Below, in pieces: positions 27,308 through 38,383 of a DNA stretch of 64,000 nt. Source of the stretch: Limibacter armeniacum (GTDB taxonomy: Bacteria > Bacteroidota > Bacteroidia > Cytophagales > Flammeovirgaceae); assembly GCF_036880985.1 (NCBI RefSeq), contig NZ_JBAJNO010000009.1:496001-560000 (forward strand). The letters run 5' to 3'. The notes beneath the pieces were generated by a model. That model searched no databases, was not told where the DNA came from, and saw only the letters and a program-made list of their open reading frames with translations. Position 1 is the first letter of the stretch; each line of letters starts with the position of its first letter. Position numbers and translations under genes: made by a program.

Positions 27308-27679
27308 TTATTCGGATGCATTTTTGAATTCGCCAATATGCCATAACACTCCTGATGGGTCATACATAAAAAACTCTCTACCCCAATCATTGTCTCTTAT
27401 TTCGGACACCTTGACTAGCCTATACTTTTTTGAAAGCTCTTTGTCCAAGATCTCCTGTAGGTAAAGATCCAAATCGTCGACCTCCAAAAATAGCATCGAA
27501 TTATCAACCCACTCCTTGATATAATAGTCCTGTAAATAAAAACCGATTTGTTTACTGATCTTGAAATAGCTCATTTTTGAGTCAATCTCAAGCTCTTCAA
27601 ACCCCATTTGACGATAAAAAGCCCTTGATTCGTTAAAGTCTTTTGCTCCTATAAAAGCCCTGATGGAATTAAAATTCAT
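27308..27679 (-). CDS. VOC (glyoxalase/bleomycin-resistance-like) family protein
   Basis: I start it at 27679 (123 residues), where the family pattern begins ('MNFNSIRAFIGAKDFNESRAFY'; shortened to its key words); the longer frame adds 12 unrelated residues. It has two beta-alpha-beta-beta-beta units with 'FYRQMGFEELE' and the C-terminal 'FFMYDPSGVLWHIGE', where the Glu is a typical metal ligand. Substrate unknown; cytoplasmic. It lies next to a DinB gene on the same strand. Confidence 0.85.
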   Translation of the reverse strand: MNFNSIRAFIGAKDFNESRAFYRQMGFEELEIDSKMSYFKISKQIGFYLQDYYIKEWVDNSMLFLEVDDLDLYLQEILDKELSKKYRLVKVSEIRDNDWGREFFMYDPSGVLWHIGEFKNASE

Positions 27680-27734
27680 AATATTATGCTTTACTAGATC
27701 AGTTCTGAAAAACACTTTAATATAACCTAATTTA

Positions 27735-28205
27735 TCAATCCCAAATAAAAGGACGCGCTACTCCTATTGCCCTCAGGTAAGAAATGAATTGCCCAGCATG
27801 GACAGATTCGTGATAACCAATTCTCAACAGGTAGTCTTCCAGCTTTCTTTTCTGCCCATTGCCTGGGTGGATGATTTCTGTAGTTTCCAATGCTGCATCA
27901 GAAAACCCATTTATCCGCTCAAGAAATGCTTGTCGGTATGGTGCTGCAAATTCAAGCTCATCAGCCAAGCTTATATAAGGACGACCTTCCCATGGCGATT
28001 GAAAGTCAGTCATATCTCCATTATTAGTAATAATAACATCCCAACCATAATCGGCACCCAATACATGTCTTATGATTTCAATTGCGGTCATTGCCTCTGG
28101 GTCAGGTTTCCAGAAATAAAATTCTTCAGGCAAGCCACTCCACAATAGCTTACTCCTTCTTCTGATTTCTTCCAAGTTCAGGATCAGTAATGCTGCTTTT
28201 TTCAT
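27735..28205 (-). CDS. DinB-family putative metalloenzyme
   Basis: A 156-residue four-helix-bundle protein of the DinB/YfiT type. Metal-binding histidines are plausible in 'IEIIRHVLGADYGW' and 'GYHESVHAGQFISYLRAIG'. This family includes thiol transferases, but the substrate here is unknown. It is in the same direction as the VOC gene, 56 bp upstream of it. Confidence 0.85.
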   Translation of the reverse strand: MKKAALLILNLEEIRRRSKLLWSGLPEEFYFWKPDPEAMTAIEIIRHVLGADYGWDVIITNNGDMTDFQSPWEGRPYISLADELEFAAPYRQAFLERINGFSDAALETTEIIHPGNGQKRKLEDYLLRIGYHESVHAGQFISYLRAIGVARPFIWD

Positions 28206-28275
28206 GGGTATCCTTAAATCAAATCACTTATAATGGATTAACTATCAACAATGTAAATATATCAATTATTAAAAA

Positions 28276-29052
28276 TCACCCATCAACCTGTTGTTGTAAT
28301 TCCATTGCAGATAACATTTTAAGTGCATTTTCTTCAGACGGTACTTTCAGTACATTATTTAAGGCAAAGCTTTCAGCATAAGGGTAGTCAGATTTCATAA
28401 TCAGGTCAGCTGCATATTCCAAATCATAATCTGTATGCATAAAATGAACCCCTTTATCCAGTAATAACCAATCAGCTCCTGTTTTTCCAAATGGCATACC
28501 TACACTACCTGCATTCACCACTTGCACACCCCCTACTTTTCTTTCAAACTGCATATGGGTATGCCCACAAATCACCAAAGGCACAGTTAAAAACTCAAAG
28601 AGTGATCGTAACTTTTCTTCAGAAGTCAACTTTGTAAATACTTCTACGTCACTTCTTGGTGTCCCATGACAAAAGAGCACTTTCCCTATTCCCTCCAATT
28701 CTAATTCACATGTTTTAGGCCACTTACCTATTTCATTTTGCTGTTTTGCGGTCAGTTGTCCTGTTACCCACCTTGCTTCTTCGTCTGCCCTTTCGGATAA
28801 CCCATTTATTTTTTCTCCTTTCAGGCATCTTAAAACCTCTGACTCAGCATTGCCTAAAATATACTTTTTGGGCAATGGAAAGGATTGTAACAATGACAAA
28901 GTTTCTTTTCCCATAGGTCCTGACACTACATCTCCTCCAACTAAAATCAGATCTACACCATATGAGACAACATCTTTCAAGACTGCATCAAGAGCAAAAG
29001 GATTGGCATGGATATCATATAGGGCTGCAACTTTCATAATTGGTTTGGGCAA
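28276..29052 (-). CDS. Calcineurin-like metallophosphoesterase
   Basis: A 258-residue phosphoesterase with the full motif series: 'YDIHANPFALDAVL' (DxH, about residue 12), 'GGDVVSGP' (GD), 'LGNAESE' (GNxE), 'CHGTPR' and 'ICGHTHMQFE' (GHTH). It binds two metal ions and hydrolyses a phosphodiester or phosphomonoester; the length and C-terminal insert suggest the YfcE/DR1281-like group rather than a nucleotidase. Cytoplasmic. Confidence 0.92.
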   Translation of the reverse strand: MPKPIMKVAALYDIHANPFALDAVLKDVVSYGVDLILVGGDVVSGPMGKETLSLLQSFPLPKKYILGNAESEVLRCLKGEKINGLSERADEEARWVTGQLTAKQQNEIGKWPKTCELELEGIGKVLFCHGTPRSDVEVFTKLTSEEKLRSLFEFLTVPLVICGHTHMQFERKVGGVQVVNAGSVGMPFGKTGADWLLLDKGVHFMHTDYDLEYAADLIMKSDYPYAESFALNNVLKVPSEENALKMLSAMELQQQVDG

Positions 29053-31783
<2,731 letters not shown>

Positions 31784-31808
31784 TAGTAGTTCTTCAATCA
31801 TGTCAGAG

Positions 31809-31836
31809 AGGTCAACCCGAAAGGGTTGGCCTTTTC
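31809..31836 (+). terminator. katG terminator
   Basis: Arms AGGTCAACCC / GGGTTGGCCT with a GAAA tetraloop (one wobble), then TTTTC, 25 bp after the katG stop. Confidence 0.88.
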
Positions 31837-32036
31837 TTATTTTTAGTGTTTTATCAAAATGGTCATCATTTACCTTTCGGAACATAACCAGGAAAATGTG
31901 CAGCCAATTTATTGTAGGCATGCCTATATTCGGACTATTCCTTACTTGAAGCGTTGGCTAAGTTATTTTGCTCCTCCCCTCAGATCACTTATATTTTTTT
32001 ATCAATTACCGATACGCAGCCAGCTAACCATATATA

Positions 32037-32738
32037 ATGTCCCAACTGAATTTTTCACAGCGCCAACAAATCGAAACACTTCTTGCCAAAGGTTTTTCCC
32101 AAACGGAAATAGCCCAGCAACTTGGTGTACATAAGGCAACGGTTAGTCGGGAGATCTCTCGTAATAAATTGGCTGACGGAAAATATTCAGCCTCAATGGC
32201 TGAACAGAAAAAAGAGATCAGACGATATGTAGCCAATCAAAACCAGAAAGGAAGATGCAAAGACATCCATCTCACGCACAAATACCCCAAACTGGTACGC
32301 CAAAAGAGGGAAAAACAATACCATAGCCCTATGCTGGCTTTTTTTGCAACGCTTCCAGCAGCTCGGCAAGGACTTCCAAACTTTAGATTTAGAGTGGAAC
32401 TAAGGACAGGCAGGTGGGAGATACGGGGCTATCGCTCAATGAAATGCCTCTCAATTAATAACAGGCTATGCTCTGGCAAGAGCAGGTTGGCGACCAACAA
32501 GATTTCTGTCATAAAAAGGTTTTACAGGAAATTGAGCCAGCACCCGTTTGCAGGTCGTCAGCACAAAATTTACTGGATGGACTATCGCTATAAATTACAG
32601 GCATTTCAGTACTATGGAATGAAAATAATTTGTAGAAAGCCGATTACTCAACCTTATTTCTTACATGAAAAAATAAGAACAGCCGTTTCAATGATTGAAA
32701 CCTGTGCTGCTGAACCTGAGCTGAAAAATATTGCCTAA
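32037..32738 (+). pseudogene. Decayed IS30-like transposase remnant
   Basis: The first about 65 residues are an IS30-type helix-turn-helix head ('FSQTEIAQQLGVHKATVSRE' and 'GKYSASMAEQKK'). The following about 165 residues do not continue into the IS30 catalytic domain, and no DDE motif can be read in any frame; they look like out-of-frame or rearranged DNA. I could not find terminal inverted repeats. It is therefore a dead remnant, although the frame is still open by chance. The region 31837-32036 before it holds nothing recognisable. Confidence 0.65.
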
Positions 32739-33159
32739 AGCAATACCCAAAACACGATCTTCTATCTTTACTTAAAGTAAATTGAAAGACCCACTTGGGT
32801 CTTTTTTTTTGATGAGATGGAAATGGAACATATAAAATAAAAACCACCCTCATCTGCGGTGAAAAAATCTGGTGTTGCAATTTGGAATTGGGAGGTGGCA
32901 ATACACGGAAAGCAGTCTCGAATCTTGAACCTATAAAAAAATATTGAAGTGGAATAGGGATAGGGATTTTCGATGCGCCCCCTGCTCATTTAAAATACCA
33001 GACAGAAAAATGCATTCAACAAAGTACAAATGCCTCATACTTCATTTTTTCAGATTGCGATTACATGAATTTTACCATTAAATGATCGCTGACCATAAAA
33101 ATATTTTAGATTCACATTTTAAAATTGAATTACTTTTTGACGTACAAAAAATTAAACCA
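32739..33159. other. Gap without a recognisable gene
   Basis: Contains one terminator (listed separately) and AT-rich DNA up to the nuclease start. No convincing gene was seen. Confidence 0.55.
32785..32811 (+). terminator. Intrinsic terminator
   Basis: Arms AAAGACCCA / TGGGTCTTT with a 2-base spacer and a run of nine T. It follows the decayed transposase and may have belonged to the gene it replaced. Confidence 0.8.
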
Positions 33160-34083
33160 ATGAAGAAAAATCTGCTAACAATACTGCTTCTGGTATTGGC
33201 TACCCCAATCTTTGCGTGGAATGCAAAAGGACATATGACAGTAGCAGCGATTGCCTACAATCAGCTGGACTCTATTCAAAAAATTCAAGTGACAGAACTA
33301 CTTAAATCTCACCCCGACTATAAAGACCAATGGGCAGTAGAATATAAGAATATCAAAAATGACCTTGAACTTGGACAGTATTTAATGATGAGAGCCAGTG
33401 TATGGCCAGATGAAATCAAAAACAGGAACAATCCAAATAAAAAATACAGCAGACCTGAGTGGCACTACATTACTTACAAAATAAAATTTGAGACGCACCA
33501 TGACACAACTCAAGTAGATGGAAATGTAGAACCTAACGTTGTATGGGCTATTGACCACTCCACCGAGATGATTAAGGATAACACCCAAGATCAAGCGACA
33601 AGAGCAATGTATATGGCATGGTTAATTCACCTAATTGGGGATGTACACCAACCTCTGCACTGCGGTTCCATTTTTGATGCTTCCTACCCTAAAGGTGATA
33701 AAGGTGGAAACGGCTTCTATGTTAAACCAAGTTCATCAAGCGTCAACCTACACGCACTTTGGGATGGAGCATTAGGACGAGGTAAAACCAAAGATGCTGT
33801 AAAAATCAAGAACCAATCTGCTTTAATTACTCAAAATCAGTCTCAAGCTATATCGGGTTTCAGCTTAGAATACAATCCTAGAAAATGGAGTATCGAAAGC
33901 TTCGACCATGCTGTAGCAGAAGTCCACCTCAATGGAGACCTTAAAGGTTCTACGGATAAAACTGAAGCACCATCCCTTCCAGACCAGTATACTAAAGACA
34001 TGCAAACGTTATCAGAAAAGAGGTGTTTACTCGCAGGTAAAAGACTTGGCACTACGATCAATAATTTTATCAGCTATCTGTAA
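33160..34083 (+). CDS. S1/P1-type zinc nuclease, secreted
   Basis: I start it at 33160 (307 residues), where a signal peptide begins (MKKNLLTILL... 'PIFA'). Cleavage would leave Trp20 as the new N-terminus, and in this family that Trp is itself a zinc ligand. Other ligands are visible in 'WNAKGH', 'EWHYITY', 'HLIGDVHQPLHCG' and 'NLHALWDGAL'. S1/P1 nucleases cut single-stranded nucleic acid and remove 3'-phosphates; this one should act in the periplasm or outside for nucleotide scavenging. It is followed by a strong terminator. Confidence 0.93.
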   Translation: MKKNLLTILLLVLATPIFAWNAKGHMTVAAIAYNQLDSIQKIQVTELLKSHPDYKDQWAVEYKNIKNDLELGQYLMMRASVWPDEIKNRNNPNKKYSRPEWHYITYKIKFETHHDTTQVDGNVEPNVVWAIDHSTEMIKDNTQDQATRAMYMAWLIHLIGDVHQPLHCGSIFDASYPKGDKGGNGFYVKPSSSSVNLHALWDGALGRGKTKDAVKIKNQSALITQNQSQAISGFSLEYNPRKWSIESFDHAVAEVHLNGDLKGSTDKTEAPSLPDQYTKDMQTLSEKRCLLAGKRLGTTINNFISYL

Positions 34084-34114
34084 TTAGATACTTCCTCTTA
34101 AATAAGAGATAGCA

Positions 34115-34156
34115 CAAAAAAGTCCCACTTAGAAGTAACCTAAGTGGGACTTTTTT
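34115..34156. terminator. Bidirectional terminator after the nuclease gene
   Basis: Arms AGTCCCACTTAG / CTAAGTGGGACT with a 7-base loop, flanked by A and T runs. It separates the convergent nuclease and hypothetical genes. Confidence 0.92.
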
Positions 34157-34238
34157 ACGATGTATTTCAAGTAGTTATGATCTCCATTATAACCAATTCA
34201 GGATTAAGAATGAATAGACTTTAATATTTCCCTAACGA

Positions 34239-34805
34239 TCATCTCCCTCCTTCACTGACCTTTTTTGATTTCAAAAATCCAGCATAAATATCAAATATTT
34301 CTGTGTAAGGCTTATGTTCATTTTTTTCTACAATCGTCTTAATATCACTAATATCACCCTCATCATAACCAAGTTGTGCTATAAGTTGTCTATCATAAGC
34401 CCAATCTGATAATGTTGCAGTTTTTTGACTAATTTCATGTTCAGCCTTCAATACGCCCTTAATAAAGGAGTAACTCTCACTCTGTTTATACTCCAATAAG
34501 ATATCCCGCAAATCTTTATAAGTATATACCTCACCCTCACCCTTAGGAATATCTGACAACGTTAATAACGACTGTGTAATAATTGGAATAAACCCCTGCG
34601 AGAAAGTAAACACCTCAATATCTACACTATCAAACTCACAATTAAAAAGGATTTTTATATTGGTCAGAATTTCATCAGCATTTTGTTGAGAATCATCATT
34701 TAAGGAAATCTCTTTTTTCAGAACCTGCTTACAATCTCTCTTACTTTGACCAAATAAGACAGGAGTCTTAAGGATTAAAGCAAGAATAAAAAGGTACACT
34801 CTCAT
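34239..34805 (-). CDS. Secreted hypothetical protein
   Basis: A 188-residue protein with a signal peptide (about 1-19, 'TPVLFGQ'). The mature part contains a Cys pair (residues 25 and 55, in 'RDCKQ' and 'NCEFD') and an amphipathic C-terminal half. No family recognised. AT-rich like the surrounding host intergenic DNA. Confidence 0.6.
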   Translation of the reverse strand: MRVYLFILALILKTPVLFGQSKRDCKQVLKKEISLNDDSQQNADEILTNIKILFNCEFDSVDIEVFTFSQGFIPIITQSLLTLSDIPKGEGEVYTYKDLRDILLEYKQSESYSFIKGVLKAEHEISQKTATLSDWAYDRQLIAQLGYDEGDISDIKTIVEKNEHKPYTEIFDIYAGFLKSKKVSEGGR

Positions 34806-34886
34806 TCTTTTAATATCTGGTTGTTTATTGTTAAAGCCTAACCCACAAATATAGCTTATCTAAAGATTAAGAAGTGAAGGGAAATA

Positions 34887-34916
34887 AAAAAAGCCTGTCA
34901 GGTAAGGACAGGCTTA
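34887..34916. terminator. Terminator-like hairpin related to the prophage cargo terminators
   Basis: Arms AAGCCTGTC / GACAGGCTT with loop AGGTAAG, preceded by a run of A. The two terminators at 58147 and 58979 share these arms and differ only in the loop, which reads TGGTGAG there. Confidence 0.7.
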
Positions 34917-35399
34917 TTATCTGTATTCACCCTTTAAATAGCTAATTGTTGGGTGTTATACATTAGTATAACCGATAGCTTCCCGCTTTTCCCCCTACCC
35001 TACACTAAAAAATTTGATTTTTTTTCTCAGAAAAGAGTCACAAGCACGGTAATAAACTAATTATCAATACATTACATTCTAATCTATTTTTTTTCCTGTT
35101 TAAGGCTATTTTTTTCAATAGCTCACAACAACAAAAAGCCTTACTATCTTCTGTTTAAACTTGATCCTTCCCAATATAGGACTAATCCAAAATTTAATAA
35201 ACGGACAGTGGATGTTATAAGCTGTTTTACAGTGTTTAATTGCCTATGAACAGTAGGAAATTTGCCCCAAAAACTCAGCTTAATCACTCTTTTTTTGAGC
35301 CGGTAAATTCTTTATACTGAAAGAGAGTTATTAAAAATTACACGAATATCACTGTTCGCTAGCCTAGCTTTACTATCCAGCATAGCGAATATACAGTAG
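34917..35399. other. AT-rich gap
   Basis: No gene recognised. At its right end (about 35352-35399) lies an imperfect inverted repeat (TTCGCTA / TAGCGAA core, ACTGT / ACAGT outer arms) just beyond the stop of the pseudogene that follows. Confidence 0.5.
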
Positions 35400-35950
35400 T
35401 TATTTCTTCTTAAATCGAAAATGGAGTCCTTTGATCTCTTCAAAATTTGGATCCTCTGAAATCATAATTCTAAAAGCTGATGTTCTTCTATAGTATAAAT
35501 CGAACCCATCAGTATTTCTAACTAAGTCAAAGTTATAGTAAGTATATTGTTGTTTACTAGAGCAACACGGGCAAAATCCGCATTATCTATTAATGGAGTC
35601 ATCCATTCCACCCAGTTCCAATTTTTAACATAGTCACAAATAGAGATGTCGCTGATGTATTTACCATTATCAATGCTTCCATCCTCATTAATTTCTAATT
35701 CCTCTAAAAAATTGTTTGCAGAGTCATAAAGTTCATACTTTCCAACTAACAACCTGTTAAACAATCGGTCTCGTCTAATGAAAGTTGTATTGTCAAAAAA
35801 TAGGGTATCATTAATTAACTTCATCCATGATGAACCATGGTTATCATTATAGACAATATTGACTGAGTCTAGTTCTTCATTTTCAATATTTTGTATTGAA
35901 ATTTCACTATCATGACTCCAAAAGTCATCAACCTCAAATATCTTATTATT
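35400..35950 (-). pseudogene. Host hypothetical gene, 5' truncated and frameshifted
   Basis: On the minus strand an open frame enters from 35950 without a start codon, reads 'FEVDDFWSHDSE', continues through 'MKLINDTLFFDNTT' and stops at 35522. In the next frame coding continues from about 35540 ('YNFDLVRNTDGFDLYYRRT') to a stop at 35400-35402. One frameshift near the AACAAC run at about 35545 joins both parts. The 5' part is missing and stops exactly where phage-like DNA begins. Function of the intact protein is unknown. Its codon use is AT-rich like the host side. Confidence 0.65.
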
Positions 35951-35955
35951 TTATT

Positions 35956-36093
35956 AAGGTTACCCGCAACCAATTTGAGTCAAAACTTGGACATATGTCC
36001 GTAAAGCAGCTGGAGAAGGCTCTGGAGCTGATGCAACAGAGCGAAGAGGCTTGTCACAAGTTCGTCTCTAAATTCGGATTCAGAAAAAACTAA
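35956..36093 (+). pseudogene. 3' fragment of a phage-side gene
   Basis: About 45 residues ending in '...HKFVSKFGFRKN' and a TAA stop, with phage-like base composition. The frame enters from the scar without a start; an internal ATG at 35994 would give only 32 residues. Before the IS3 copy inserted, its stop would have been followed by the hairpin now at 37503. The family is not recognised. Confidence 0.5.
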
Positions 36094-36138
36094 TTGTGAC
36101 GTCCTGAAATAGCGTTACAGATTTACAATGATACAACT

Positions 36139-37010
36139 TTATATGGATCCCACTAGCTCAAGTGCTGGTGGGTTTTCTTTTTTATAGGTCTTAATCTTTA
36201 TCTCTCTTTGCAGGTGCATGTATTCTGGCGTTTTCATCCTGCAGGATAAATGGGGTCTTTCCGTGTTGTAGATGTCTATACTCTGCTTGATTATTTTCTT
36301 CATAAGTTGGATATCATTGATTTGGATTCCTCTTATAAACTCCTGCTTAAGGATGCCATTTACGCGTTCAGCTACTGCATTTTGATAAGGATCATACTTC
36401 TCAGTCATGCTACAGGTTACCTGTGCGTCGTCCAGCATTTCTTGATAATCATCACAACAATATTGCAACCCTCTATCGGAGTGATGGATCAAGGCTTCTG
36501 CAGGGTATTCCCGTTGCAGGAGTCCCCTTTTCAATGCCCGGATAGCCCCTTGGGCATTTAAGCTGTTGGATACATCATAGCCAACAACCTTTTTGGCATA
36601 AGCATCCGTGACCAAAGCCAGGTACATCGGGTTTTGCCTTGTGCCTATGTAGGTGATATCAGCCACCCAAAGCTGCTCTGGGCGCTTTACCTCCAAGTGT
36701 TGCGTCAGGTTCTTGTGCTTACGGAAACGGTGATGTGAGTTGGTGGTCACGTGATATCTTCTGCGAGGCTTTATCAGCATATGGTTAGAGCCCTGAGGAT
36801 ATCGAAAAGCCGATCTCTTCCTACATCAAGAGTCCTTAACTCCTGTTCCAAGATGGTGTACAGTTTGCGCACACCCAAGCGAGGCTGTCGCATGCGTACC
36901 TGCGTCACTAGCTCCAATACCTTCACCGTTAGGGCTTCCCGCTTCTTTTGCTCCTGCTTATATCTGTAATAAAACTGCCTGTTTACCCCGAGTAACTCAC
37001 AACATTCCAC
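36139..37010 (-). pseudogene. IS3-family transposase orfB, frameshifted
   Basis: Two frames together give an orfB. The first (37010 down to 36774, opening at a GTG; the frame may extend further into orfA) has the HTH_21-like head 'LLGVNRQFYYRYKQEQ'. The second (36780 to 36139) has the integrase core with 'WVADITYIG' (first Asp), 'HHSDRGLQYCC' (second Asp) and 'QNAVAERVNGILKQEF' (Glu). Between them the DNA reads AGGGCTCTAACCATATG; dropping one CT restores 'LR-A-NHMLIKPRR' in one frame. A 2-bp duplication has thus inactivated the gene. Confidence 0.85.
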
Positions 37011-37045
37011 CTTGCTCCAACCGTGTTCAATGTTGCTGCCCTCGA

Positions 37046-37447
37046 TTACTCGGGGGATATATTTTTTCGCACCGGGATGTTATATTCTTTCTCTGCCATC
37101 TCCAGCATCATATCAAAGAGAATGATCTTCTTGTCAGCTCGTTCTACCTGCTTCTCTAGGGTTTGCTTCTGACGTTCCAGCAGCTTGACTTTTTGCTCCA
37201 GCTCCAATATTCTTTGCTCAGGGGTTTTCGACATTTTTAAGGGGTGTTTGTTGGACCAGTCCAAGTTACCAAATTTTCGCAACCAGTCACGAACAGTAGA
37301 TTTGGCTTGAATACCATATTTGTCACAAGCGCCCTGTACTGAGAGCTTGCCTTCTTCCAATTCAGCGACCACTTGAAGCTTGAAGGACATTGTATAATCC
37401 TTCTGAGTTCGCTTTATATAAACCTGATTTACTTGCTTCTCTTCCAT
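37046..37447 (-). CDS. IS3-family transposase orfA
   Basis: I start it at 37447 (133 residues), inside the element; the longer frame would begin outside the inverted repeat. It has a helix-turn-helix ('LQVVAELEEGKLSVQGACDK', 'STVRDWLRKFG') and a C-terminal coiled coil ('ILELEQKVKLLERQKQTLEK'), the standard DNA-binding orfA of IS3 elements. In this family orfA and orfB are joined by programmed frameshifting; here orfB is broken downstream, so orfA could act only as an inhibitor. Confidence 0.88.
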   Translation of the reverse strand: MEEKQVNQVYIKRTQKDYTMSFKLQVVAELEEGKLSVQGACDKYGIQAKSTVRDWLRKFGNLDWSNKHPLKMSKTPEQRILELEQKVKLLERQKQTLEKQVERADKKIILFDMMLEMAEKEYNIPVRKNISPE

Positions 37448-37502
37448 GACGTTACAGTTTTGGTGTAACGCTATGCTAGGACGGGACAAATTGCATAACA
37501 AA

Positions 37503-37538
37503 AACCTCCACGCTTGCCGACCAAAGCTCGTGGAGGTT
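37503..37538 (+). terminator. Hairpin before the first intact phage gene
   Basis: Perfect arms AACCTCCACG / CGTGGAGGTT with a 16-base loop. Before the IS insertion it followed the stop of the truncated phage gene by about 15 bp. It is 15 bp before the next ATG, so it may be a terminator or a 5' leader structure. Confidence 0.55.
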
Positions 37539-37553
37539 ATAAATCAATCTTAT

Positions 37554-38078
37554 ATGACAAATATAATTGATCCTCAAGTAAAAGAAAAACTATTAGAAAC
37601 CACAACCGGGAACCGCAAAAGTTTGCGAGTGCTGCGTCAGCAAACATACATGAACTTATATGAGGCGCAGGAGAAATACAACGCAATGATGCGGGAGTGG
37701 TACGGCACTAAAGAGTGCAAGGCACATACCCTCAAGGCTACCCATATGAATACTGCTAGATGGGTCTACGATATGTACGAGTACATGATCAATGTAAAGG
37801 ACAGCCAAGGTGTAATGACCATGCCCCGCAAGGTGACCTTTAAAGGCAAGGAGCTTATCTGTCCACGGTTCAAAGCCAACGGTGCCTGGATCATAGCTTG
37901 CCTTGGCCATGAGAAGCCCAGACGCTTTGACGAGCACGCTATCCGCTGCGCAGATGCAGGACTATTTTTTAGGGAGACAGAACTTGATCCATTGCTGATC
38001 AGACGCAAAAGGAAATTCTCCTCCATTATTTCGGTTAACCCGGACCTGATCGTCTATCAGGACGAAAAGGAGGAATAA
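37554..38078 (+). CDS. Phage protein of unknown function (early region)
   Basis: A 174-residue protein; I take ATG 37554, since the longer frame begins inside the IS3 end. It is basic, with a helical N-terminal half ('LRVLRQQTYMNLYEAQEKYN') and a C-terminal beta-rich part. There is no signal peptide. No family recognised. It is the first intact gene of the plus-strand early group that continues with the primase. Confidence 0.65.
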   Translation: MTNIIDPQVKEKLLETTTGNRKSLRVLRQQTYMNLYEAQEKYNAMMREWYGTKECKAHTLKATHMNTARWVYDMYEYMINVKDSQGVMTMPRKVTFKGKELICPRFKANGAWIIACLGHEKPRRFDEHAIRCADAGLFFRETELDPLLIRRKRKFSSIISVNPDLIVYQDEKEE

Positions 38079-38111
38079 TACAAACTACTGACATAATCAT
38101 TCAGTTGTCCT

Positions 38112-38224
38112 GATGGGTTCTGGGGAAAGTCCCAGATGAAAGCAAAACACGCCCTAGCACAGTGAAAACTGGATACGGATCTCTGAATCCGGCACCCCGA
38201 AAAAAGAAACTTAAATTCGGTGGG
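38112..38224 (+). other. Candidate structured RNA or leader before the primase gene
   Basis: The 305-bp gap 38079-38383 has no gene. Three hairpins follow each other: CTGGG / CCCAG (38120-38135), CGGAT / ATCCG (38176-38191) and CCGAA / TTCGG (38197-38220). The bases between stems are purine-rich, and there is no T run. The right part of the gap is AT-rich with a small CTGTA / TACAG hairpin near 38320. This could be a leader, a small RNA or an origin-like element; no known RNA family is recognised. Confidence 0.3.
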
Positions 38225-38383
38225 CTGTTGCATACACCCTAAAAAAAGAGGTCAAAAACCATTTTGGCCACCTTTACTATATATAAGGTATTTACTCTTA
38301 TATAAACTATATATATAACTGTAATATACAGTAGGTGTAAGTTCCCGTCCTCCGATGATTAACCGCTGAAAAAAAAAGAAGAA

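Larger units (their letters stand above)
36095..37488 (-). mobile_element. IS3-family insertion sequence, probably inactive
   Basis: 1394 bp with imperfect terminal inverted repeats of about 25 bp: TGTGACGTCCTGAAATAGCG at the left and TGTCCCGTCCTAGCATAGCG at the right end (reverse complement). It is flanked by a 3-bp AAT duplication (36092-36094 and 37489-37491), within the 3-5 bp normal for IS3. It encodes orfA and orfB on the minus strand; orfB is frameshifted. Confidence 0.88.

Noticed and set aside
35945-35957. attL or Mu-type end at the left prophage edge
   Set aside because: The point lies inside a phage reading frame and shows no terminal TG repeat or tRNA; a deletion scar explains it better.
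38121-38135. GGGGAAAGTCCC resembling the RNase P core GAGGAAAGTCC
   Set aside because: The rest of the RNase P secondary structure and the second conserved block are absent; kept only as part of a hairpin series.
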